Origin: a virus
DNA length: 64,000 nt
Virus record (IMG/VR): IMGVR_UViG_3300045998_000148
Span: 35,878 to 99,877 of that record
Strand: one strand, 5' to 3'
The notes under the pieces: generated by a model
Databases searched by the model: none
Seen by the model: only the letters and a program-made list of their open reading frames with translations
Told to the model about the DNA's origin: nothing
Part shown: positions 1 through 7,978 of the stretch, piece by piece
How positions within the stretch are numbered: the stretch's first letter is position 1
Layout of the letters: every line of letters begins with the position of its first letter
Program-made: the position numbers and the translations under genes

Positions 1-30
1 CCAAAAATAAAAATAAAAAACCCGTACAAA

Positions 31-870
31 TCAGAGGTGGAAGTTCATGCAGACTACAAAATTGCCGTCGAGAGTTTTGACGGGCGCTTGTGCAATTTTC
101 ATAATTCCGGCCAGTGCAATATTGCCGCCATTGCTGCCCGCCGCCGAAGTAACGAAACCGGGATTGCCGCCGACATCGGCATAGACGGTCGAATCTTCCG
201 TCAGCGAGCCTTCGACAGTTCGCACCCATATTCCCTTATTAACGCCGACATCCGCTACTACGTCCATGACGCGCTGGGGCGGGTAGCCGTCTTCGCGGCT
301 GGCTCCCCTCGATTCCGACGCCTCAAATCGCGTCAGCTTGGTCACTCCCAACACTTTATTACTTGCAGCAGCGGGCAACTTGGCCGTATTGGGCGGCTCG
401 CCCGTCGCCCTCACTACGATGACCCCCATCGGAATCCAGAGTCCCATCCCGGCAGCGATTGTTTCGTCTACCGCCAGATCTTCGTCATTGGTAACAATCT
501 GGTTGCTGATGCCGAAAGCGTTTGCCGTCACCAGCAAATCCGTGCCGACTTTAGAGATCGTTCCTAGCGAATTGGCGATCGCATTGGAACGCCACGCACT
601 GAAAAGGCCGTCTTGCAGTTCGGCTTGAGTCGCGTTGGCATCCGTGGTGTAAGAAACGACCGCCGCATCGCCGTTGACGGAGAGGGTATAGGTCGAGCTG
701 TTATCGGGAGCGCCAGGTACTCCGACCGTCAAAACCTGTCGGACGAAACCGGACATATTCTGCAAGGGCAGTATTTTGGAGTCGGAATATTCGCCGTTCA
801 TCTGTCCGGGCAGGGCAATACCCGTAAACTCGCTGCCGTAAACTTTTAGGCGATTGCCTGCATATAGCAT
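31..870 (-). CDS. Putative structural cement / head decoration protein
   Basis: 279 aa. The mixed beta-rich, Gly/Ala/Val-rich protein has no signal peptide or membrane segment. Its tail resembles phage cement or DUF2190-like proteins: a low-complexity middle followed by a stretch beginning with GIWVRTVEGSLTEDSTVYAD and ending in a short NFHL end. It follows the DUF2213 protease/scaffold gene in the same direction, which is where phages place decoration and major capsid genes; the capsid gene is probably just outside the left edge. The ATG at 870 is preceded by GAGGA at good spacing. Family assignment is by resemblance and position only; another minor head protein is possible. Confidence 0.55.
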   Translation of the reverse strand: MLYAGNRLKVYGSEFTGIALPGQMNGEYSDSKILPLQNMSGFVRQVLTVGVPGAPDNSSTYTLSVNGDAAVVSYTTDANATQAELQDGLFSAWRSNAIANSLGTISKVGTDLLVTANAFGISNQIVTNDEDLAVDETIAAGMGLWIPMGVIVVRATGEPPNTAKLPAAASNKVLGVTKLTRFEASESRGASREDGYPPQRVMDVVADVGVNKGIWVRTVEGSLTEDSTVYADVGGNPGFVTSAAGSNGGNIALAGIMKIAQAPVKTLDGNFVVCMNFHL

Positions 871-975
871 AATTGCGTCCTCAGTAGAGAGAGTGAATGA
901 GTGCGGTCTTTCTGGAAAAACAAAACAAACAGGACAGGCGGGACTCTATTCGCGCCTGGTGCGCGTTTCCTTAGC

Positions 976-2733
976 CTAGCGAGCGACGGACGACCACACC
1001 GAGGGGGTGCTGTTTTTCCAGGCTTCGTTGATAGAAGGCGACAGGGTAGCAATGCGATCGACGACTCCATCCTCCCTCGCCTCTTTTGCTTGCGACTTGC
1101 CGCCGATGGCATTGAGTACGCTGTCGAACTGCCGAGCGTGTTTTGACGGCGGGCGATGCGTCGAATCGCTGCGGCTCGATGCGGACGCCGAATCGAGATC
1201 GCCTTCGCCGCCCTCTTCTTCTTGGGAATCGAGGTGGACTACTCCAGCGGTATTGGCCGCGTGCAGCCACGCATAGATCGAAGCCGCTCCATCGGCGGAA
1301 AGGCTGTCGTAGTGGAAGGATTCGCTGGGCAGCACGCTTTCCAATATGGCAATAGCGCCGCGCTTGGCGATATCGTCGAGTTCCGCCTGAGTCGGAAATT
1401 TCGAGTCAAACCGACTCAGTTCTTCTGCCATGTGAGGAAAGGCGCGATAGGTCGCCATTAAGTCGGCTGGAGTGACGGAATCAAAAGAATCGCTTCGGTG
1501 TTTTGCCTTGCCCTTCTTTTTAATAGTCGTTGACTCTCCCCCTTCTTCTCCTTCTTCTTCGCCCTCGCCTTCGAGTTCGTCGTCGAATTCGCCGTCTTCG
1601 TATTCATAATCCGTCTTTTTTTTCTTGGTCTGCATGGCATCGCCTCTTGTTTGATTTGATTTGTGGTTGTCCCGTCCGTTTTTTTCGCCTTCGAGAGGAT
1701 TGCCCTCGCTATCGAATCGCTCGTAGCCCGAAGCATCCAAATATTGCTCGAAAGCACTTCCCGCCTCTACCGCGTAGGAAACGCCATCCCAAATTATGCC
1801 CACTTGAGACATGGCCGCATCTGCCTGGTCGAGCCGCAGTTGCAGATCGCTCAGGGCTTCCTGCCATTCTTCGGATTTGACTTCGCTATCGCTGCGGGTA
1901 GTGCGCTCGGAATCCAGCTCTGTCCGCAGCGCGTCGAGAGAAGCATCCTTTGCCTGCAATACCTGAGACAGTATTGCGACCGAATCCGATCGGAGGTGTA
2001 TTTCAGTGCGATCGCCGTTTGCCAACTGCAACGAATAGGGCGTCAGCCCTATCAATTCGGAATTTTCATTGCCCATGAAAAAAAACCTCCTGTTAGGATT
2101 TTCTAAAATATCGGAATCGATGCGCCAGCCCATATCCCAATCGCGCAAGAAGGAATTATCGCCGTCGAGTCGCGAATCGAGGTGCAGCCGCGCCTCGCAT
2201 CCGGCTCTCGCCCTTTCAGTAGTTGCAAGGTGGTTGGGATCGATAAACGTCTGAATGCAATCGTAACGCTCCCCTCGGTAAATTCCCGGCTCGTGTTTCG
2301 GGATTAAATAATAGCCGAGCGACAGTTCGCGCTGCTGGGCGCGTTCGATCGCCTCGATCGCCTTGGCGTCGTAATAGGTAAGCCACCCATCGAGGCGCGG
2401 CGAGGCAAAAGAATAATCGCTGCCGAAGCCGACCATCAGCTCCTTCGTATTCTGCGCGTTCACCATGTAGCCGGGGGGATGTTCGATGGTGACGGGCAGC
2501 GGCACTTCCCGCGAACGAAGGGTATGCAACAGCCGCTCGTTTTCCGAGTCCGGCCTGTACTCCCGCACGACGCTGCCATCGGGCTTCTGATAAGTCAGTA
2601 TCCCCGACAGACAAATCGTGCCGGGAGCTTTTAAATATCCCTCTTTAGTACGGACGGCATTGCCCGTTATGGTTCCGGCATCGTACCGAATTGCCTTTCG
2701 GTCGTCGTTCACTTTTTCTGCTGCAATGAACAC
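976..2733 (-). CDS. DUF2213 prohead protease fused to scaffold-like C-terminus
   Basis: 585 aa with a GTG start. Residues 1-190 carry the DUF2213 signature: EYRPDSE near 60, PVTIEHPPG near 80-88 with VNAQNTKELMVGF after it, AIEAIE then ELSLGYY near 136-142, and NHLATTERARAGCEARL near 167-183. DUF2213 proteins mature phage proheads; His85 and Ser138 are my candidates for the catalytic pair. Residues 250-340 look coiled-coil, and residues 370-430 are extremely acidic or Lys/Glu-rich, as in scaffolds that are cleaved and expelled. An internal ATG in the ATG CAG ACC AAG context near 1635, with GGCGAT upstream, could give a separate scaffold product. It lies upstream of the cement-like gene. Confidence 0.8.
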   Translation of the reverse strand: MFIAAEKVNDDRKAIRYDAGTITGNAVRTKEGYLKAPGTICLSGILTYQKPDGSVVREYRPDSENERLLHTLRSREVPLPVTIEHPPGYMVNAQNTKELMVGFGSDYSFASPRLDGWLTYYDAKAIEAIERAQQRELSLGYYLIPKHEPGIYRGERYDCIQTFIDPNHLATTERARAGCEARLHLDSRLDGDNSFLRDWDMGWRIDSDILENPNRRFFFMGNENSELIGLTPYSLQLANGDRTEIHLRSDSVAILSQVLQAKDASLDALRTELDSERTTRSDSEVKSEEWQEALSDLQLRLDQADAAMSQVGIIWDGVSYAVEAGSAFEQYLDASGYERFDSEGNPLEGEKNGRDNHKSNQTRGDAMQTKKKKTDYEYEDGEFDDELEGEGEEEGEEGGESTTIKKKGKAKHRSDSFDSVTPADLMATYRAFPHMAEELSRFDSKFPTQAELDDIAKRGAIAILESVLPSESFHYDSLSADGAASIYAWLHAANTAGVVHLDSQEEEGGEGDLDSASASSRSDSTHRPPSKHARQFDSVLNAIGGKSQAKEAREDGVVDRIATLSPSINEAWKNSTPSVWSSVAR

Positions 2734-2771
2734 GGCCTACATTTGCCGTGGATTGCCTTTATTTTATAGTG

Positions 2772-2791
2772 TGACGCGGCGATCCGTCACA
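2772..2791. promoter_or_regulatory. Short inverted repeat between two late genes
   Basis: GTGACG and CGTCAC arms frame an 8-nt centre at the end of the 906-aa gene, next to TTATTTTATAGTGTGACG. There is no T-tract on either side, so a terminator is doubtful; it may be an operator or an mRNA-processing hairpin ahead of the DUF2213 gene. Confidence 0.25.
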
Positions 2792-5507
2792 GCTCCGGGA
2801 AAAAGGATAGAAACGGAAACTCAAGCAAGCTAAACTGCAAGCCTAACGCGGCAAAATTGGGGGCGTATTTATCGAGGGGATGGGTCGCATTTTTGCGGCG
2901 CACGAACTTCAGATTGGCGCTGTCGAACGAATACAGATCGACGCGCCATTTATTTTGCACCCGTTCTAGTTCGGCCTCCGTAGGATACTGGGCGATCGCG
3001 ACGGTAAGGACGCCCTCGCGATCGGTATAGAGCGTTTCGTTATTGCGCTCGTCATAGTGGGAGGAATCAGAATCGCTCCACGAACGCTCGCGATCTAGGT
3101 AATCGAGCAGCAGGGCAGTAAAGTCACCTGCGGGCGCGACGACAATGCTGCGCGTCAGGCTGCGAGAATCGTTGCCGCAACAGAGGAAAGTCTTTCCGCC
3201 GCCGCCCGTAATTTGCACTCCTATCGAAACGGGACGAACGACCGTATTGTACGCATTTGCATCCCGCAAGCGCCAAGTATCGTAGGCGTAGCTGATGCTC
3301 TCGATCGAACCCTCGTATTCGGCAAACAGGGGGCCGCTTGCGTCCTGCACGAACAAGGCAACCTGAGTTCCCACCAATTGCGGCTCTCGACCTTCCCACG
3401 CATAGACAATCGACTCGGACTGGCTTCCGGTATAGGTATTGTAAGTAGAAGTATAGCTGCCCGAGCGAGTCACTTCGGCGACGGCGGTAGAGGTGATGCC
3501 GACCATCTCGGAAATGCCGACCCTAAAATGAACGCCATCGTCCGGCTCAAAGGTGACGGTTTGCGGAAAGCCAGCCGCCGCATCGATCGCGGGCTGCCCC
3601 GCCGCCGAAAAACGGACGTGAAAGCGGCTGCCGTCCGATCCGCCTTCCCCGTCAGCGAGGATGTAGTTTGCGCCCGCTTGCGAGACGACAAAACTCTCCG
3701 TCCTGTCCTTGAGGCTGCCGTAACCCCTGCCCTGGCCGCGATCGCCGACGCCAAATTCATACCCGCCCGTACAGGGCAAGACGGTCAACTTTTTTAGAAA
3801 GCTGTGAGGATTGAACGGTCGATTCCAACGCAAGTCGCTAATGGGTTGCAGCTCAATACCGTGTAGGTTCTGTTCGACAAAATCGCGAAAGGGAGCTATC
3901 GGCGTCGGCGAGGTGGCAACGTCGGCAAGAACCGTTTGGTCGCGGCTAAAATCATAGCTAAATTCGCGCTGCATCGCCGTTTCAGATACCGATACCGCCC
4001 ACAGTAACGACTGGGGTACTCCGCCGTCGCCAATGTCGCCGCACAGCAGGTAACGCGGCTTTTGCGTGCGATTCGAGCAGGCGATCGCGTCACTGAAGCG
4101 GTCTTGGAGAAAATAATAGCTCCGATCTGCCCCTGCTAGGACTTCATAGGTGAAGTAGGACTGGTGATAGGCGTCAAAAACGCGGGTAAAAGCGTGCGCT
4201 TCCTGGTAGTTCGAGATCGCATCGCTGCCCGACAAAAAAGGCATCGCCACATCGACGGCATTGCTGCGTTCGATATTGCCCGACCGACTTTCTTCGAGGT
4301 ATCGGCGCTCGATATTTGCCGGATAAGCGAACCCAGTCGGAAGCCCTCGCACCTCGTAACTGTAGGAAATCGTGCCGGAAGCCGACAGCCCGCGACTGCC
4401 CAGGTCGAGGGTATCGGCGACCACTTGCTCCGCGTTTGACGGATTGGAAACTAAAGGCGTTACGACAATCGCCCGCAGCGGAATCGAATGATTGGCGGCG
4501 ATCGTTTCCGATGTATTGACGGTAGTGCTGTAATTATCGCTATCCACTGTCGATTCGACGATCGTTCCCGACAGCGAAGAGAGAGTGCCGTACTCGACAG
4601 TATCGTAAGTCAGATTCAGGGAAGTCTGATTATTATTGCCTCCAAACTGCTGGCGGGCGATACGCTGCGCGACTGCCGTAAGGTCGGACATATCGTAATA
4701 TTCAGAGCCAAAGAAATTCAGTGCGGTCGGCCTCGGATATACCGTGTAATAGACGCCGCTGAAGAGATTGCTGTTGACGGGCGAATTGGCAGCGGAAGAA
4801 AATTGCAAGTAGGGAGCGCTGGCAAAGAGGTCGATAACTTCTTCGTAGCGCGAAAATAAAAACTGTCGGCCATAGCGCGTATCGCCGAGCGGCATTGCGC
4901 CAGAAACGGCAATCCTGCGAAGTCCCGGAAATTCGCCGCCCTCGAAGGGGGCGATCGCATCGACGGGGGCGATAAAATCGCCGCTTTCTTCATGCGAATG
5001 AAGGAGGCCGATACCGCCGCCGAGATGTCGGAAATGGGGATTGACGTTAAAAAAAACGGAGTCGGGGATATCCAAAGAAAAATTATTGACGTAGAGGCGG
5101 AATTCGCCCTCGTAGAAAGGAAGGTCGAGATAGTATTGGGCATCGAAGCGGCGCTGAATGCGAGCGACCCCGTAAAAAGAGACGAAATCGCTGCGAGACG
5201 TACCCGTATTGGCAAAGCCGATAAACAGGCAACTGTAATTATCGTTCTCTGCAAGGGTGGCCGCCGCCAGCAGGGTAGGAGATGGCCTGCGATCGCCGAA
5301 TACGACTGCGCCAATCGAGCCGTCCATCAGCCGATAATCCCAGCCCCCCTTAAACAGATAGCGCTTCTTAATGCGATTGGGCGACGACCCGCGCCGATAG
5401 CGAAAGGCGACCGAACGGCGTACCGACGGGCTGAGCGGCTCGGAAGGCGGCAATCTCTGTTGCTGCAATCGAATGATTTCGAGTAACTTGCGCTCGCGAT
5501 CGCCCAT
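2787..5507 (-). CDS. Large protein of unknown function, probable virion component
   Basis: 906 aa, no family recognised. It is rich in aromatic residues, Ser, Gly and Asn, with many short beta-type segments and no membrane helix, as in tail or appendage proteins. The N-terminal 40 residues are basic (many Arg around RYRRGSSPNRIKKRYLFKGG). The start ATG at 5507 has only a weak upstream purine tract. It lies between the GH19 endolysin and the DUF2213 gene, in the same direction and with gaps under 60 bp, so it belongs to the late operon. A portal protein is unlikely because no portal-like helical pattern is visible. Function is left open. Confidence 0.6.
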   Translation of the reverse strand: MGDRERKLLEIIRLQQQRLPPSEPLSPSVRRSVAFRYRRGSSPNRIKKRYLFKGGWDYRLMDGSIGAVVFGDRRPSPTLLAAATLAENDNYSCLFIGFANTGTSRSDFVSFYGVARIQRRFDAQYYLDLPFYEGEFRLYVNNFSLDIPDSVFFNVNPHFRHLGGGIGLLHSHEESGDFIAPVDAIAPFEGGEFPGLRRIAVSGAMPLGDTRYGRQFLFSRYEEVIDLFASAPYLQFSSAANSPVNSNLFSGVYYTVYPRPTALNFFGSEYYDMSDLTAVAQRIARQQFGGNNNQTSLNLTYDTVEYGTLSSLSGTIVESTVDSDNYSTTVNTSETIAANHSIPLRAIVVTPLVSNPSNAEQVVADTLDLGSRGLSASGTISYSYEVRGLPTGFAYPANIERRYLEESRSGNIERSNAVDVAMPFLSGSDAISNYQEAHAFTRVFDAYHQSYFTYEVLAGADRSYYFLQDRFSDAIACSNRTQKPRYLLCGDIGDGGVPQSLLWAVSVSETAMQREFSYDFSRDQTVLADVATSPTPIAPFRDFVEQNLHGIELQPISDLRWNRPFNPHSFLKKLTVLPCTGGYEFGVGDRGQGRGYGSLKDRTESFVVSQAGANYILADGEGGSDGSRFHVRFSAAGQPAIDAAAGFPQTVTFEPDDGVHFRVGISEMVGITSTAVAEVTRSGSYTSTYNTYTGSQSESIVYAWEGREPQLVGTQVALFVQDASGPLFAEYEGSIESISYAYDTWRLRDANAYNTVVRPVSIGVQITGGGGKTFLCCGNDSRSLTRSIVVAPAGDFTALLLDYLDRERSWSDSDSSHYDERNNETLYTDREGVLTVAIAQYPTEAELERVQNKWRVDLYSFDSANLKFVRRKNATHPLDKYAPNFAALGLQFSLLEFPFLSFFPEL

Positions 5508-5525
5508 AAGTTAAGTAAGGTCGGT

Positions 5526-6311
5526 TCAAAGAGAAAGGGCAGACCGCGCCCGATTCCAGTAGGCTAAGCGATCGTTTAATCCGTTGAGGCCGCCGTTAAT
5601 CCTGCGCGTAACCTGCTTGAAAGCGTTCAAGTTATTCGCTTTGGCAATCCTATTGAGCTGCCTCGTGTGCCAGAACCAGCCCGCCACCCCCGCACTGAGG
5701 TAGGGATCGTCGGCAACGCGCTCCGGTTCGCCCATCAAGTCCATATTAAAAAACTCCCCCGCCTGCTTGTAGTTTGTCGCGCCCGTCAGTTGGATCAGGC
5801 CGCGCCCCTTATAGCGGACGCCCCATCCCGGCCTGATATTGCCCAAATCCGCCCTGCCCTCGTAAGCGCTGCCGTCTGCAATCTCCTCCTTATAGCGGAG
5901 GGAACCGGACTCGTGAGCTAGTTGAGCGATAAACATCGCCACCTGAGACGGCGTTTCGATCGCGAAACGAGCCAGGGTAGCGTTAATCGGGTCGAGATAG
6001 GTATTGATATTCGCCCGACTCGCATTCGGCATGACGTAGCGATAGAACTCTTTATCCAACAACACGACTGGACTTTGCGGGCGTGCAGCGGGCGGCTCGA
6101 TGACAGACCAATGATCGGCAAAAACATAGCGCTTGCCCGAACGGGCGGCGAGGGTGACGAGCCAGTGGCCGGAAGGGGCGTCTTCTATCGTCTCGACGCC
6201 GTATTCCCTGCCTGCCGGAACGAATTGCAGCGCATCGGGCGCGAGGTCTTGCGAGGGCATGGGAGCCGACTTCAACCAAGTAATGACTTTAGCTTTAATT
6301 TTTTTTTGCAT
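5526..6311 (-). CDS. Endolysin, GH19 chitinase-like lysozyme with SH3-like N-terminus
   Basis: 261 aa. Residues 1-80 form a small beta domain (MQKKIKAKVITWLKS to KRYVFADHWSVIEPP), likely an SH3-like wall-binding module. Residues 95-261 match glycoside hydrolase family 19: catalytic-type HESG in AQLAHESGSLRYKEE, then VRYKGRGLIQLTG and the C-terminal NGGLNGLNDRLAYWNRA. Such enzymes cleave peptidoglycan at the end of infection. The start is the ATG at 6311; an ORF extends further upstream only because the 5' part of the gene has been duplicated there. GGATAAAGAG precedes this ATG, supplied by the end of the duplicate copy. It is a paralogue of the endolysin at 14994-16205. Confidence 0.85.
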   Translation of the reverse strand: MQKKIKAKVITWLKSAPMPSQDLAPDALQFVPAGREYGVETIEDAPSGHWLVTLAARSGKRYVFADHWSVIEPPAARPQSPVVLLDKEFYRYVMPNASRANINTYLDPINATLARFAIETPSQVAMFIAQLAHESGSLRYKEEIADGSAYEGRADLGNIRPGWGVRYKGRGLIQLTGATNYKQAGEFFNMDLMGEPERVADDPYLSAGVAGWFWHTRQLNRIAKANNLNAFKQVTRRINGGLNGLNDRLAYWNRARSALSL

Positions 6312-6723
6312 CGAACTCTTTATCCAACAACACGACTGGACTTTGCGAGCGTGCAGCGGGCGGCTCGATGACAGACCAACGATCGGCAAAAACATAGCGC
6401 AACACGACTGGACTTTGCGGGCGTGCAGCGGGCGGCTCGATGACAGACCAACGATCGGCAAAAACATAGCGCAACACGACTGGACTTTGCGGGCGTGCAG
6501 CGGGCGGCTCGATGACAGACCAATGATCGGCAAAAACATAGCGCTTGCCCGAACGGGCGGCGAGGGTGACGAGCCAGTGGCCGGAAGGGGCGTCTTCTAT
6601 CGTCTCGACGCCGTATTCCCTGCCTGCCGGAACGAATTGCAGCGCATCGGGCGCGAGGTCTTGCGAGGGCATGGGAGCCGACTTCAACCAAGTAATGACT
6701 TTAGCTTTAATTTTTTTTTGCAT
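6295..6723 (-). pseudogene. Truncated tandem duplicate of the endolysin 5' end
   Basis: 142 codons that repeat the N-terminal domain of the adjacent endolysin almost base for base (MQKKIKAK through SPVVL), then carry extra in-frame copies of a 24-residue block beginning RYVFADRWSVIEPP. The frame ends LDKEFDAKKN, the same last residues as the upstream DHH gene. The lytic domain is absent. The simplest reading is a tandem duplication of the DHH/endolysin junction through the shared GTTC bases. It is an intact frame with the original start, so a free SH3-like domain could still be made; I call it a gene fragment because it lacks the enzyme. Confidence 0.75.
6328..6543. repeat. Three 72-bp tandem repeats inside the duplicated endolysin fragment
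   Basis: Three units of exactly 72 bp start at 6328, 6400 and 6472 with CAACACGACTGGACTTTGCG; differences are single bases (GAGCGT/GGGCGT, CCAACGATC/CCAATGATC). Each encodes 24 residues of the SH3-like domain in frame. The intact endolysin holds one such unit, near 6056-6127. Confidence 0.9.
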
Positions 6724-7786
6724 CGAACGCAGCCGCCAATTCTTTCAAAGTCGAATCAGTTGAGAGGTAAAAGCCCGCCGCATTGCGGTGGCCGCCGCCG
6801 CCAAAACGCAGGGCAATTTCGGAAACGTCCCAATTGCTGCCGTTTTTATCGGAGCGCAGCTCCCACTTGCCCTCCGCGTTGTAGCAGGCCACAAAAGGGG
6901 AGCCTGTATATTTTTTGTACAGCGCCCTGCAAATATCGGAAGCGAGATAATCGCGACCTTTCCCCGTCCTCACCGCAGGAATGGAAAAACGGTCAATTTT
7001 CACCCACTGCACCTCATTTTCGACATATTGGCGGACGATCCTTGCATTTTCTTCTACGGCGCGTTTGCCTACAGGCTGCAAAAACCAAAACAGCTCTTGC
7101 TCGGTCATTTCGGCAAGGCGATCGAGGAGCGCAAAATTGAGGCCGAGCGCCCGCAGCGCTTCGTGAATCCACTTCGTTTCGGGGTATTTGAACTCGAAGA
7201 GGTCGCGATCTTTGATGAATTTGAGGATGGGGGGCTTCTCTTGGCCCACAAAAAAATAATTCCAGCAGGCCGTAGCACCCGACTCTTCTAAATCGAAAAA
7301 ACAATCAGCCCTGTCGCCAATTTCTTTGAAAGCGCTTTTGTGGTGGTCGATGACGAGAAGGACGTTTACTTTAGACGCCAACAGATCGAGCTGATCTGGA
7401 GTAAAACTAAAATCGACCGCGTACAGCTTGTCGATGTCGTCCGGCAAAGTGGCGCAAAAAGCTTGGCGGCGATCGTAGGTACAGGGTACGGCGATCGCGT
7501 CGGGATAGTATCGCCGGACGACCCAGGCAGAAGCTATGCCGTCGTGACAGGACGTATCCTCGCTAAGTTGATGGTAAACTGCCGCGATTTTTACCCTCGC
7601 CGAGGTCGCACCGCCGTCTTGGTGCGCGTTCCCTTGGCGAGGAAGCCTCGCCGGGGTCGCACCGCCGTCTTGGTGCGCGTTCCCTTGGCGAGGAAGCCTC
7701 GCCGGGGTCGCACCGCCGTCTTGGTGCGCGTTCCCTTGGCGAGGAAGCCTCGCCGGGGTCGCACCGCTACCTGTATCGCTTGCCAT
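6707..7786 (-). CDS. DHH-family phosphoesterase (NrnA/oligoribonuclease-like)
   Basis: 359 aa. After a repetitive N-terminus (about residues 8-60), the DHH core begins at VKIAAVYHQ with SCHDGIASAW near residue 80, AVDFSF near 120, the name motif in LLVIDHHKSA near 145, and the DHHA1 motif GGGGHRNAAGF near 330. These manganese phosphoesterases degrade short RNA or DNA oligonucleotides or cyclic dinucleotides. In a phage, nucleotide salvage or removal of cyclic-nucleotide alarm signals are both possible (inference). The first 60 residues are three 17-residue copies of a palindromic repeat, so translation may really start at the TSARVKIAAV part. Its stop codon overlaps the ATG of the downstream endolysin copy. 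Confidence 0.85.
   Translation of the reverse strand: MASDTGSGATPARLPRQGNAHQDGGATPARLPRQGNAHQDGGATPARLPRQGNAHQDGGATSARVKIAAVYHQLSEDTSCHDGIASAWVVRRYYPDAIAVPCTYDRRQAFCATLPDDIDKLYAVDFSFTPDQLDLLASKVNVLLVIDHHKSAFKEIGDRADCFFDLEESGATACWNYFFVGQEKPPILKFIKDRDLFEFKYPETKWIHEALRALGLNFALLDRLAEMTEQELFWFLQPVGKRAVEENARIVRQYVENEVQWVKIDRFSIPAVRTGKGRDYLASDICRALYKKYTGSPFVACYNAEGKWELRSDKNGSNWDVSEIALRFGGGGHRNAAGFYLSTDSTLKELAAAFDAKKN
7596..7767. repeat. 51-bp palindromic repeats coding the DHH N-terminus
   Basis: Three and a bit 51-bp units contain CTTGGTGCGCGTTCCC, the self-complementary GGCGAGGAAGCCTCGCC and GGTCGCACCG. They read in frame as a 17-residue block (GGATPARLPRQGNAHQD). Related elements are found at about 14511, 25645 and, as fragments, at 951, 12328 and 18118. 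Confidence 0.85.
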
Positions 7787-7795
7787 GTTTGTTTT

Positions 7796-7978
7796 TCAAC
7801 GATTGCGAAGGGAAGAACGAGATCGCACGGTGCGGGTCAATTCCGTTTGGAGGGGATACTGTGCGACGACGCGCCCCCGCTCCCGAACGACCAAAAAGTT
7901 GCCTTCCTGTCTAATTGTACGGGAATTCAAGCGAATCAAGTCGATTAGTTTTTGCGCGTCACTGTTCGGGGGCGACAT
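7796..7978 (-). CDS. Small basic protein of unknown function
   Basis: 60 aa, starting inside the last codons of the upstream 812-aa gene (ATG at 7978, 20-nt overlap). An unusually strong Shine-Dalgarno sequence, AGGAGGAGG about 6 nt ahead of the ATG, supports real translation. The sequence is Arg-rich at the C-terminus (TRTVRSRSSLRNR) with no recognised domain. It sits between a large tail-type gene and the DHH gene in the late operon. It may be a nucleic-acid or capsid-associated small protein, but this is unknown. Confidence 0.6.
   Translation of the reverse strand: MSPPNSDAQKLIDLIRLNSRTIRQEGNFLVVRERGRVVAQYPLQTELTRTVRSRSSLRNR

Noticed and set aside
37-849. Plus-strand frames over the cement-like gene and throughout 0-18 kb
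   Set aside because: They are GC-rich shadow frames opposite clearly coding minus-strand genes with ribosome-binding sites and known domains.
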